DNA of 6,363 bases, from NCBI GenBank assembly GCA_015233295.1, contig JADFYC010000214.1, positions 1 through 6,363 on the forward strand, read 5' to 3'. Every line of letters starts with the position of its first letter. Position 1 is the first letter of the stretch. Made by a program: the position numbers and the translations under genes. This document shows, piece by piece, positions 1 to 6,323 of the stretch. Under the pieces are notes generated by a model. That model saw only the letters and a list, made by a program, of their open reading frames with translations, had not been told where the DNA came from and did not search any database. The DNA comes from Deltaproteobacteria bacterium (lineage in GTDB: Bacteria; Desulfobacterota; JADFXK01).

Positions 1-1523
1 GTAATGTCGAACTCAAAAACGGCCACCTTGACCACCTGGCCGTGGTTGTCTATAATCGGAGTGATGATGGAATCACTGACCATTCCCTGACGTTCGTCCT
101 CACACCGGACTTGTTTTTTCTCGCGCAGCACGTCCTCGAATACGGCTTTTCTTCGGTCCCGTATTTCCGGAGGGAACAGGTCCCAAATGGACCGGTCGAC
201 GATGTCGGAAACCGGGCGGCCGAATCTCACCGCCAATGTCTCGTTGGCGTCAAGGCAACTGCCCTTGTCATCTAGCAAAAACGCCGCGGCATTAGGGATG
301 TTGAGCAGAATCCGGGCGGTTTCCTCACTTTCCCGCAAAGCGGTTTCGGCCAATCTCCGGCGGCGTTGCTGAATCAGGAGCAGGACGATCAATGACGATT
401 GTATCAAAAGAAAGGCAATAGCCCCGATGACATACTCGCGATAATCGGTCCACAACGAGGGAGGCCGGTTGACTACGATACTGCCTTTTGGCAAATTGGA
501 CTCGCTGATCCCCCAGCGGTTGAGCTGCCGCCAGTTTAATGTGGTTGCCGTAATAATTTTAAGGTTGGTCAGTGGGGCGGTGAGGGCATATTGACCATTC
601 AAGATGTCGAGGGCCAGTTTCGCGGCCCGGGCGCCTTCAGCCCCATAGCTGATCATGGAACCACCGACTACTAAGTTGATGATCTGGTCATAGATGGCGA
701 AAACAGGCGAGTTGGCCGTTTTAGTGATCACCTTGGCCATCTCTGCGGGGACGAAGGCCCGGCCGGTCTTGTCTCTGTAAAAAGCTATGTAGATGACGAC
801 GGTATCTGGTGGAAGGGAAGATATCCGTTGCAGCGTTTCTTCGTAGGTAAGCCTGCTGCCGTACTCAAACTCCAGTTTGTCGGCCCACGGGGCAAATTGC
901 TTTTTAGCCTCACGTTCCCACCGCTGTTCGTCCTCACTGTTACCTAGCACGGTAAAAACTCGCCTGGTTTTAGGAAAAAGAGACACGGCCGTCTCCAGCG
1001 TCCCGGACATGTCTAGAATGCTCGGTATTTGAATGATTCGGCGGGGTGGTTCGACCGCCGTAATTGTGTCGGCCGAGAGAATGCTTAGAGTCGGCGCGGT
1101 TGGAAAAAGATCCTTACCTTCATTCAAGATGAAATCCCTGGCCAGGCCTTCAACTGTGATAATCAAGTCTATCTTGTGGTGGTCGTATTTCTGATGGAGT
1201 AAATCGAGAGAGTGCTGCCGATATTCCTTGTCGCTGTTGCGGATCAGGTCCAGGTCTTCAATATAGATATTTTTAGAAGGAAACCCGGCATGGTCCATGA
1301 CGGACATAAATGCGTCCATATTTTTTCTATAGGCCGGCAAATAGTAGCTGGCTGAGTAGAGGACGAGTATGGCTTTAGAGGCGGCCGGAGACGGCATAAC
1401 TGTCTGCGTTGGGGGCGCGGCCAGGCTCCCAATGACCGGGAAGGTCACAATTACCAACAACCCCGTGGCGATCAGGCAAGTCAGCCGCATGCCCCGGCTA
1501 ATGGCTTTGATCACAACACTCAT
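1..1523 (-). CDS. Periplasmic substrate-binding/PAS sensor protein, probably a sensor histidine kinase (partial, runs off left edge)
   Basis: This frame is open from the ATG at 1523 to the window edge and gives 507 complete residues with no stop. Residues 1-36 form a signal peptide: basic start, hydrophobic core at about 13-31, then SLAAPP, a plausible cleavage region. Residues 50-350 resemble the ABC_sub_bind family (TrpX-like periplasmic binding proteins). The N-lobe starts ILVLYSASYY (52-61), and the late segment VVGGSMISYGAEGARAA (285-301) followed by LDILNGQ is typical of that family. A transmembrane helix spans about 364-385, then RRRR (387-390) marks the cytoplasmic side. A PAS domain starts at about 396 (ALRESEETARILLNIPNA) and is cut by the window. 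The ribosome site AGGAG lies 7 bases before the ATG. Gene 2 has the same linker and PAS followed by a kinase, so I infer that a kinase core follows here too. The ligand is unknown; family relatives bind amino acids. It lies 80 bases downstream of gene 2 on the same strand and may be co-transcribed with it. Confidence 0.88.
   Translation of the reverse strand, partial: MSVVIKAISRGMRLTCLIATGLLVIVTFPVIGSLAAPPTQTVMPSPAASKAILVLYSASYYLPAYRKNMDAFMSVMDHAGFPSKNIYIEDLDLIRNSDKEYRQHSLDLLHQKYDHHKIDLIITVEGLARDFILNEGKDLFPTAPTLSILSADTITAVEPPRRIIQIPSILDMSGTLETAVSLFPKTRRVFTVLGNSEDEQRWEREAKKQFAPWADKLEFEYGSRLTYEETLQRISSLPPDTVVIYIAFYRDKTGRAFVPAEMAKVITKTANSPVFAIYDQIINLVVGGSMISYGAEGARAAKLALDILNGQYALTAPLTNLKIITATTLNWRQLNRWGISESNLPKGSIVVNRPPSLWTDYREYVIGAIAFLLIQSSLIVLLLIQQRRRRLAETALRESEETARILLNIPNAAAFLLDDKGSCLDANETLAVRFGRPVSDIVDRSIWDLFPPEIRDRRKAVFEDVLREKKQVRCEDERQGMVSDSIITPIIDNHGQVVKVAVFEFDI
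4..386. repeat. Direct repeat, copy 1 (linker and PAS region of sensor gene 1)
   Basis: Positions 4-386 line up with 4011-4393 at a constant offset of 4007 and no visible insertion or deletion. The 80 bases 291-370 match 4298-4377 at about 86% by hand count. Both copies encode the RRRR linker and first PAS domain of paralogous sensor genes in the same orientation, so this is a gene-duplication repeat and not a mobile element. The homology probably continues left of the window. Confidence 0.8.
1402..1523 (-). repeat. Inverted repeat arm, left (5' end of sensor gene 1)
   Basis: The minus-strand sequence from 1523 to 1402 matches plus-strand 6202-6323 at about 88% (15 mismatches in about 122 bases by hand count, no gaps). 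The match starts at the ATG and decays after the SLAAPPTQT codons. The arms diverge outward and enclose about 4.7 kb. Confidence 0.78.
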
Positions 1524-1530
1524 AGTTATA

Positions 1531-1535
1531 CTCCT
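1531..1535 (-). promoter_or_regulatory. Ribosome binding site of the left-edge sensor gene
   Basis: On the minus strand the sequence reads AGGAG, then seven bases, then ATG at 1523. This strong Shine-Dalgarno match fixes the start of the partial sensor gene. The predicted signal peptide begins directly at this ATG, which agrees with the choice. Confidence 0.75.
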
Positions 1536-1603
1536 ATTTTGTGGCCCGCCCCAGATAGGCGCTTCGACGGGCTGACCCAGCATCCAGGTACATTGGATTG
1601 ACC

Positions 1604-4399
1604 TCACTTTGCCAATAGTTGACGAATAAGTTTGGCCAATCGGAGGACCTCAATCGGCTTCATCAGAAACCCCTTAATGCCTGTTTCGTGTATCTTCTCC
1701 TCGTTAAAGGTCTCGCTGTATCCGGTGCAAAGTATGACCGGTATTTCAGGACGGAGGGACATGATCTCCCTGGCCAGGTTATCGCCCGTCATATAGGGCA
1801 TAGTCATGTCCGTAATCACCAGGTCATAGTCTTGGGGCGACGCTTTAAACATCTCCAACGCCTCCAGGCTGCTGGTGCTGGACGTAACCCGGTAGCCCAA
1901 TCTAACCAATATGTTCTCGTGCGTGGCAATCAGTCCCGGTTCGTCGTCGACGAGTAGTACGCGTTCTGAGCCACGGGGTATCTCCGTGGTTACTTCGGTG
2001 ATCTCCGCCGCTTTTACTCCTATGAATTTGGGCAGGAGAACGCTAAAAATGGACCCCTTACCCGGCTCACTATAAGCATTTACAGATCCGCCGTGGTGTT
2101 TGACAATACCATGGACAATGGACAAGCCCATACCGGTCCCTTTACCGATGTCCTTGGTCGTGAAAAATGGGTCGAAGATTCGGTCAATGACGCTTGGGGC
2201 GATTCCATGACCGGAATCTTGGACAGTCAGTTTGAGATAGGGTCCCGGTTTCAAATCCACGTATCGGGTGGCGGAATCGGCATCAAGGTGGAAATCAGTC
2301 AGCCCGATGTCTAAATTCCCGCCTTTCTCAGCCATAGCGTGGGCCGCGTTTGTGCCGAGATTGATCAAGACCTGGTGGATTTGAGTCGAATCTCCCAGTA
2401 TAACTGCTTCTCCGACCGACATTTCTTTACGGATGACGACATTAGACGGTAGTGACGCCCGGAGAAATTTTATCCCTTCTTCGATAATCACTGATACATC
2501 CACTGGTTTCTTCTCGTGTCTTGACTGCCGGCTCAAAACCAAAATCTGTTGAACCAAGTCCCTGGCCCGTTTAGCCGACTTAAATATCTCTCCCAAGAAT
2601 TCTAAATTGGCTAGACCCGATTTGGCATCATCAATGGCCAGTTGTGTATAGCCGAAGATGGTGCCTAGGATATTGTTGAAATCGTGAGCTATCCCTCCAG
2701 CCAGGGTCCCGATGGCTTCCATCTTTTGGGCCTGGCGAAGCAGAGCCTCCAGCCTGGCTTTTTCTTCTCCCGCGTTCACACGTTCAGTACAATCCCGGAA
2801 CATGCCTAACAGGCTCTCTACCCCGCTGATATTTATTGGGGAGGAGAGTATATCGGCATAAAAGACTGAGCCGTCTTTGCGTTTTACAGGAATGTCCTGA
2901 ATCAAGTCTATTTCGCCCCTGACCTGTTTCTCAAACAAATCTACGATGCGGATGAGGTCGGCTGCCGGATGAATGTCGAAGACACCTAATTGTTTTAGTT
3001 CTGCCCAGTTGTAGCCCAGCATGGCGCAGATCATCCGATTGGCCATAATAAATCTTTGGCTTTGCCTATCAGCCACGAGGAAGCCGTCCGGCGCTTCGTC
3101 GAAAATGATCCTAAAACGCTCCTCACTTTCCTTCAGCGCAGCCTCAGTTTGTTGGCGTTCCAGTTCTCCGGCGGCCCTCACAGCCACCAGTTTCAGGATT
3201 GACTCGGCCAGTTGGGGATTGTCCAGGACATACCGCCCGATGACTGCGATCAGGCCGATGGGTCTTCCTTCAGAACTCCACAGGGCGGTCCCGACGTAAC
3301 TCTCGGCCGCCATCTCCTGCAGCGCTGCATCGTTGGGAAACAAATGGCGCACGTCCTTGGCGTACCAACATACAGTTTTTTCAACCACTTCTCCGCAAGG
3401 AGTGTCTTTCAGCGCATAAGAAATGTTATCCTCGAACCGACCGTTAGAATAGACAGCCAGCGTTTGGGCGGAAAGCTCGTCCCCCAGGAGCCTGTCTATG
3501 CAAACGAAATCCATCTCCAGACTTTGAGCCAAATATCTGGCCAGAGCTCTAAAAAAATCTTCGCCCGAGGCGATCCATCCATACTGTGACAGAAGAAATA
3601 AGGTGTCTTCGACGCGCTTACGCGTAGTAACGTCTATCACCGTGCCGATATACCGAATTTTATCGCCATGGTCGTCATATATCGGCTTGCCTCGCGACAT
3701 TAACCAGCGAGAAGAACCGGGGCGATTCAACTTATATTCAACATTCAATTCAGTTTTGTCTCGGGCTGCTTCATAAACGCTCTTTTCCACGTTTTCTCTG
3801 TCATCGGGATGGATGGTCTCAATCCACAATTCATAAGACGGTGGTTTGGAGTGCGGTTCCAGTCCGTAGAGTTTCCAGATTTCATCCGACCAGGTGTTCC
3901 CATTGGTTGACAAATCCCACTCCCATATACCGGCGTTGGCCGCCTCCAAAGCCAGATGCAACCGCTCCTTGCTCTCCCGAAGAGCGTTTTCCGCCTGCCA
4001 GCGGTCCGAGATGTCGAATCCCAAAACAACCATCTTAACCACCCGGCCCTGATCATCTAAAATTGGGTTGATAATGGTGTCATGCACGCTCCCATCACGT
4101 TCATCTTCAAAACGGATTTGGTTTTTTTCATCCAGAGCCATATTGAAATAGGCTCTTCTTTTGGCGCTAACTTCAGGCGGGAAAACATCCCAAATAAGTC
4201 GGCCGACAATCTCGGAGATCGGAAGATTCATCCTATCAGCCAGGGTTTTGTTGGCATCTAGGAAAATCCCCTCGCTATTAATCAAAAAGGCTACAGCGTT
4301 AGGGATGTCAAGCAGCATCCGGGCTGTTTCTTCACTTTCCCGCAAGGCGGCTTCGGCCAATCGCCGCCGGCGTTTCTGGGCCAGCAACAGGGTTATCAA
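1604..4399 (-). CDS. Hybrid sensor histidine kinase with PAS, GAF and receiver domains, 5'-truncated
   Basis: This is a cytoplasmic phosphorelay protein. Residue numbers count from the TTG at 4399. Domains in order: PAS at about 22-138; PAS with PAC at about 145-262 (FxxIHPDDR-like region near 195-201); GAF at about 265-415; PAS at about 420-545; HisKA with phospho-acceptor H572 in GGIAHDFNNIL; HATPase with N-box N684, G1 motif DSGHGI (728-733), F-box FDPFFTTK (742-749) and G2 motif GTGMGLS (754-760). A C-terminal receiver has acidic residues D818/D819, phospho-acceptor D864, T892 and K914. All catalytic residues are present, so the kinase core looks functional. From the membrane helix to the first PAS it matches the left-edge sensor without gaps (about 64% identical residues by hand count over about 119). 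It lacks that protein's signal peptide and binding domain, about 380 residues. The TTG corresponds to residue 378 of gene 1, in mid-helix, and has no ribosome site, so this start is probably not genuine. The frame stays open upstream to a TAA at 4496-4498 with no ATG or GTG. Confidence 0.9.
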   Translation of the reverse strand: MITLLLAQKRRRRLAEAALRESEETARMLLDIPNAVAFLINSEGIFLDANKTLADRMNLPISEIVGRLIWDVFPPEVSAKRRAYFNMALDEKNQIRFEDERDGSVHDTIINPILDDQGRVVKMVVLGFDISDRWQAENALRESKERLHLALEAANAGIWEWDLSTNGNTWSDEIWKLYGLEPHSKPPSYELWIETIHPDDRENVEKSVYEAARDKTELNVEYKLNRPGSSRWLMSRGKPIYDDHGDKIRYIGTVIDVTTRKRVEDTLFLLSQYGWIASGEDFFRALARYLAQSLEMDFVCIDRLLGDELSAQTLAVYSNGRFEDNISYALKDTPCGEVVEKTVCWYAKDVRHLFPNDAALQEMAAESYVGTALWSSEGRPIGLIAVIGRYVLDNPQLAESILKLVAVRAAGELERQQTEAALKESEERFRIIFDEAPDGFLVADRQSQRFIMANRMICAMLGYNWAELKQLGVFDIHPAADLIRIVDLFEKQVRGEIDLIQDIPVKRKDGSVFYADILSSPINISGVESLLGMFRDCTERVNAGEEKARLEALLRQAQKMEAIGTLAGGIAHDFNNILGTIFGYTQLAIDDAKSGLANLEFLGEIFKSAKRARDLVQQILVLSRQSRHEKKPVDVSVIIEEGIKFLRASLPSNVVIRKEMSVGEAVILGDSTQIHQVLINLGTNAAHAMAEKGGNLDIGLTDFHLDADSATRYVDLKPGPYLKLTVQDSGHGIAPSVIDRIFDPFFTTKDIGKGTGMGLSIVHGIVKHHGGSVNAYSEPGKGSIFSVLLPKFIGVKAAEITEVTTEIPRGSERVLLVDDEPGLIATHENILVRLGYRVTSSTSSLEALEMFKASPQDYDLVITDMTMPYMTGDNLAREIMSLRPEIPVILCTGYSETFNEEKIHETGIKGFLMKPIEVLRLAKLIRQLLAK

Positions 4400-4417
4400 C
4401 AGAAACTGAACCAGACA
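4011..4417. repeat. Direct repeat, copy 2 (linker and PAS region of the kinase gene)
   Basis: This is the partner of the repeat at 4-386. Protein-level similarity continues past 4393 through the membrane helix: L and Q residues of gene 1 at 373 and 375 align with the codons at 4412-4414 and 4406-4408. It then stops at about 4415-4420, although gene 1 continues for another 370 codons of sensor domain. The right end of this repeat therefore marks the rearrangement break. Confidence 0.72.
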
Positions 4418-4421
4418 TACG
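4412..4421. other. Rearrangement junction between two 5'-truncated, divergent genes
   Basis: Reading left, the minus strand encodes the C-terminal half of a membrane helix that aligns with the left-edge sensor. Reading right, from 4418 the plus strand encodes YAAPFDVRLP, the sequence I expect in the middle of a Uma2-family protein. Neither gene's N-terminal part is present. The plus frame is open leftward to a TAG at 4259-4261 and the minus frame is open rightward to a TAA at 4496-4498. The two genes are fused head to head with no intergenic region or promoter. No insertion-sequence end or target duplication is visible. The break is inferred from comparison with gene 1 and from recalled family knowledge. 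Confidence 0.65.
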
Positions 4422-4819
4422 CCGCCCCCTTTGATGTCCGGCTCCCGTTGACCGATGAAAATGACCGTGACGTCATAAATGTGGTCCAGCCCGACTTACT
4501 GGTTGTCTGTGACCCGGCCAGATTAGATGAACGGGGATGCCGCGGCGCTCCGGACTTTGTGGTCGAGATTGTCTCTCCATCATCCCTAGACAGGGACCAA
4601 ATTGAAAAGGCCGCCCTTTATGAACGAGCCGGAGTTAAGGAATACTGGGTCATCAACCTGATGGATCTGACCGTGACCATTCATCGGCTGAACGAGCATG
4701 GGGAATACGGCCTCCCGGTCACCCGTGAAGGAAAGGGAAAACTGGAGGTGGCCACTCTGCCCGGCCTGATGCTGGACTTAGATGCCGTCTTTGGCCCCAA
4801 TGAAAAAAACAGACATTGA
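4418..4819 (+). pseudogene. Uma2-family PD-(D/E)XK endonuclease-like protein, 5'-truncated remnant
   Basis: This frame encodes about 133 residues that match the middle and end of Uma2 (DUF820) proteins. YAAPFDVRLP comes first, then VVQPDLLVVCD, then GAPDFVVEIVSPSS with the conserved acidic residues of the nuclease fold, then a K-x-x-L-Y-x-x-x-GV-EYWVI segment. The stop is TGA at 4817-4819. Family members are usually about 180-200 residues, so some 65-75 N-terminal residues are missing, including the usual YELIDGE-like opening. The first possible start in frame is TTG at 4448, in the middle of the domain, with no ribosome site; GTG at 4481 is another poor option. No internal stop or frameshift is seen, so the loss looks recent. 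Uma2 proteins are abundant in cyanobacteria and in other environmental bacteria, and their role is poorly known. The remnant ends 45 bases before the channel gene on the same strand. It could be annotated as a 123-residue CDS from 4448. Confidence 0.78.
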
Positions 4820-4864
4820 AATCGGCATGTTGGTCGGCCAAAATCAAATCATAAGGAAACACAC

Positions 4865-6070
4865 ATGGCTAATCTGGCTCATGCGAATAAGCTGTTGGAA
4901 GGAGTGGTTAGTTGGAACGCCTGGCGAAATGAATGTCCGGACATCAAACCGGATCTGGAAAGATTGATCGTCAGCCCAGAAACCTGCCGGGAAACTCCCC
5001 TGTGGAATGCCCAAACCAGTTTGATCGATTTGCGCGGGGCAAACCTCAGCGGAGCCAATTTACAAAACTCGAAATTCAAATCCGTCGGGCTGTCTCGGGC
5101 CAATCTGGAACAGGCCGATCTCCGGGAAGCCCGGATAGAATGGACCGACCTTCGGGAAACCAATCTCCAGCAAGCTGATCTGACCAGCGGATATTTAGAA
5201 AAGGTAAATTTGCAGCAGGCCGATTTGCAGCAGGCCAAATTAACTGAAGCCCGGTTGGACATGGTCGGCCTGGATCAGGCTAATCTCAAAAAAGCCGACC
5301 TGGCCAGGGCCACCATCGTCAAGGTCAAAATGAAAGGCGCTCAACTGCAGAAAGCTGATCTCGCCTCCGCCTACCTCCAGGAAGTGGACTTAACCGGAGC
5401 GAACTTAGAAAAAAGCGTCCTGCGGAAGGCCCGGCTGGAAAAGGCCGACTTAACCAAGGCCAACTTGACCGGGGCCGACCTGTTCTCAGCCAGTTTACCG
5501 GGTGTGATCTTAACGGCTACCTGCCTGAAAGAAACCGACTTAGAAGGCGCCGATCTGAGAAGCGCCGATCTACGGGCCGCGGATTTTAGAGGAGCCCATG
5601 TCACTGATCTCAAATACAATCGCTGGGCCAGGTATCGGGGCATTCGGCTGGATGGGTGCTACGGCAGCCCCCGGTTCGCCAGATTTTCCAATGATCAGGA
5701 ATACATAGAAGAATTCAGAGGAGAGGGACGCGGGCTGAGGTACTGGTTCGTTTATCTGCCCTGGTTGATTTCATCTGACTGTGGCCGATCTATTTTGCTC
5801 TGGGCCGGCTGGTCAGTGATACTGGCCATGAGTTTCGGTTACCATTACTATACCCTGGGACCGGCGCATTTCGAGATTGCCCATTTACCTTTTTCCGAGT
5901 CCACCATGATCTACCACAGCCTGGTTACCTTCACGACCCTTGGTTTCGGCGATATTGTTCCAAAAACGACCTATGCCACGTGGTGGGTCTTAGCGGAAGT
6001 CCTGATCGGCTACGTCATGCTGGGTGGTCTGATCGCCATCTTCGCCAACAAGCTGGCCCGCCGGAGTTGA
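4865..6070 (+). CDS. Pentapeptide-repeat protein with C-terminal two-helix potassium channel pore
   Basis: This is probably a K+-selective membrane channel with a cytoplasmic repeat domain. The ATG at 4865 is preceded by AAGGA with 7 bases between. The N-terminus holds WNAWRNECPDIKPDL (17-31), a lead-in common in pentapeptide proteins. Residues 56-245 form 38 uninterrupted pentapeptides of type (L/I/F/M)xx(A/x)(D/N), predicted to fold into a right-handed quadrilateral beta-helix of about 9.5 coils. After a linker (246-305), a first membrane helix lies at about 308-328 and a pore loop at about 345-366. The selectivity filter TLGFGD (358-363) follows the K+ channel TxG(Y/F)GD pattern, and a second helix lies at about 373-395. 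The protein ends shortly after (KLARRS), so no RCK or cyclic-nucleotide domain follows the pore. The repeat domain therefore probably replaces the usual C-terminal regulatory domain. The stop is TGA at 6068-6070. It may be co-transcribed with the Uma2 remnant. A Qnr-type role is unlikely because of the pore. Confidence 0.9.
   Translation: MANLAHANKLLEGVVSWNAWRNECPDIKPDLERLIVSPETCRETPLWNAQTSLIDLRGANLSGANLQNSKFKSVGLSRANLEQADLREARIEWTDLRETNLQQADLTSGYLEKVNLQQADLQQAKLTEARLDMVGLDQANLKKADLARATIVKVKMKGAQLQKADLASAYLQEVDLTGANLEKSVLRKARLEKADLTKANLTGADLFSASLPGVILTATCLKETDLEGADLRSADLRAADFRGAHVTDLKYNRWARYRGIRLDGCYGSPRFARFSNDQEYIEEFRGEGRGLRYWFVYLPWLISSDCGRSILLWAGWSVILAMSFGYHYYTLGPAHFEIAHLPFSESTMIYHSLVTFTTLGFGDIVPKTTYATWWVLAEVLIGYVMLGGLIAIFANKLARRS
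5030..5599 (+). repeat. 38 tandem 15-base units encoding pentapeptides
   Basis: Residues 56-245 of the channel gene keep a hydrophobic residue (mostly L; I at 91 and 151, M at 156, F at 71 and 241) at every fifth position without a break. Commonest units are LxxAD, LxxAN and LxxAR. The DNA is diverged between units, with codons varying between ctg, tta, ctc and ctt. The array is therefore maintained at protein level and is not a recent DNA-level tandem expansion. Confidence 0.85.
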
Positions 6071-6072
6071 AA

Positions 6073-6108
6073 CGTTTGAAGATGATGGCTGATCAGCGGC
6101 TTCAAGCG
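6073..6108 (+). other. Inverted repeat with nested palindrome after the channel gene
   Basis: The arms CGTTTGAAG (6073-6081) and CTTCAAGCG (6100-6108) can form a 9-bp stem with one G-T pair. The 18-base loop contains the perfect palindrome GCTGATCAGC (6088-6097). It starts three bases after the channel stop codon and ends just before a possible -35 box at 6110. No T-run follows, so a classical terminator is not supported. It could be an operator for the downstream sensor gene or a transcript-end structure. Confidence 0.4.
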
Positions 6109-6109
6109 G

Positions 6110-6138
6110 TTGACACTATGATAGATTATGTAATTATT
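6110..6138 (+). promoter_or_regulatory. Possible sigma-70-type promoter for the right-edge sensor gene
   Basis: TTGACA at 6110-6115 is a perfect -35 box. At a 17-base spacing the -10 position reads ATTATT (6133-6138), a weak match (3 of 6), within an AT-rich stretch at 6120-6146 that contrasts with the flanking GC content. It lies 64 bases before the ATG at 6202. The strong -35 and local AT-richness favour a promoter; the poor -10 box argues against certainty. Confidence 0.35.
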
Positions 6139-6191
6139 GATAGATACATGGACCCAACCACTGGTGCCCCCCGCAGCCGGAGGCGTCGAAA

Positions 6192-6196
6192 AAGGA
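6192..6196 (+). promoter_or_regulatory. Ribosome binding site of the right-edge sensor gene
   Basis: AAGGA ends five bases before the ATG at 6202. It supports that start, as does the close match of the encoded signal peptide to that of the left-edge sensor. Confidence 0.65.
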
Positions 6197-6201
6197 TAAC
6201 C

Positions 6202-6323
6202 ATGAGTGCTGTAATCAAAGCCATTAGCCGGAGCGTGCGGCTGACTTGCCTGATCACCATGGGGTTGTTGGGAGTTGTGACCTTCCCGGCCAACGAGAGC
6301 CTGGCCGCACCGCCAACTCAGAC
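6202..6323 (+). repeat. Inverted repeat arm, right (5' end of third sensor paralogue)
   Basis: This is the partner of the arm at 1402-1523. Similarity covers the signal-peptide codons, while upstream sequences of the two genes show little resemblance beyond a short GTCGAA. The duplication boundary therefore lies close to the start codon, or the upstream regions have diverged much faster. Confidence 0.78.

Noticed and set aside
1244..1432. Minus-strand 62-codon reading frame
   Set aside because: It lies in another frame inside the sensor gene, whose own frame shows signal peptide and binding-domain homology.
1544..1572. GC-rich inverted repeat GCCCG/CGGGC between the kinase and sensor genes
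   Set aside because: Only a 5-bp stem with a long loop and no T-run on either strand, so it is not credible as a terminator.
3212..3589. Plus-strand 125-codon frame opposite the GAF region
   Set aside because: It is antisense to a well-supported GAF domain and has no recognisable motif.
4427..4440. GGGGG followed by ATG near 4416-4430 on the minus strand as a start for the kinase
   Set aside because: That ATG (within GTATGT) is out of frame with the kinase, so it cannot begin the observed protein.
4879..5262. Minus-strand 127-codon reading frame opposite the repeat array
   Set aside because: It is the antisense reading of the pentapeptide codons; its regular spacing only mirrors the repeat, and it has no recognisable domain.
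5030..5599. CRISPR-like or microsatellite array
   Set aside because: The 15-base period reflects coding for pentapeptides; units are diverged in DNA and have no spacers.
5371..5643. Minus-strand 90-codon reading frame opposite the channel gene
   Set aside because: Same cause: an antisense frame of the repeat array with no start signal or homology.
4865..6070. Qnr-like quinolone-protection protein
   Set aside because: The repeat class is the same, but the C-terminal membrane pore with TLGFGD and the greater length do not fit Qnr proteins.
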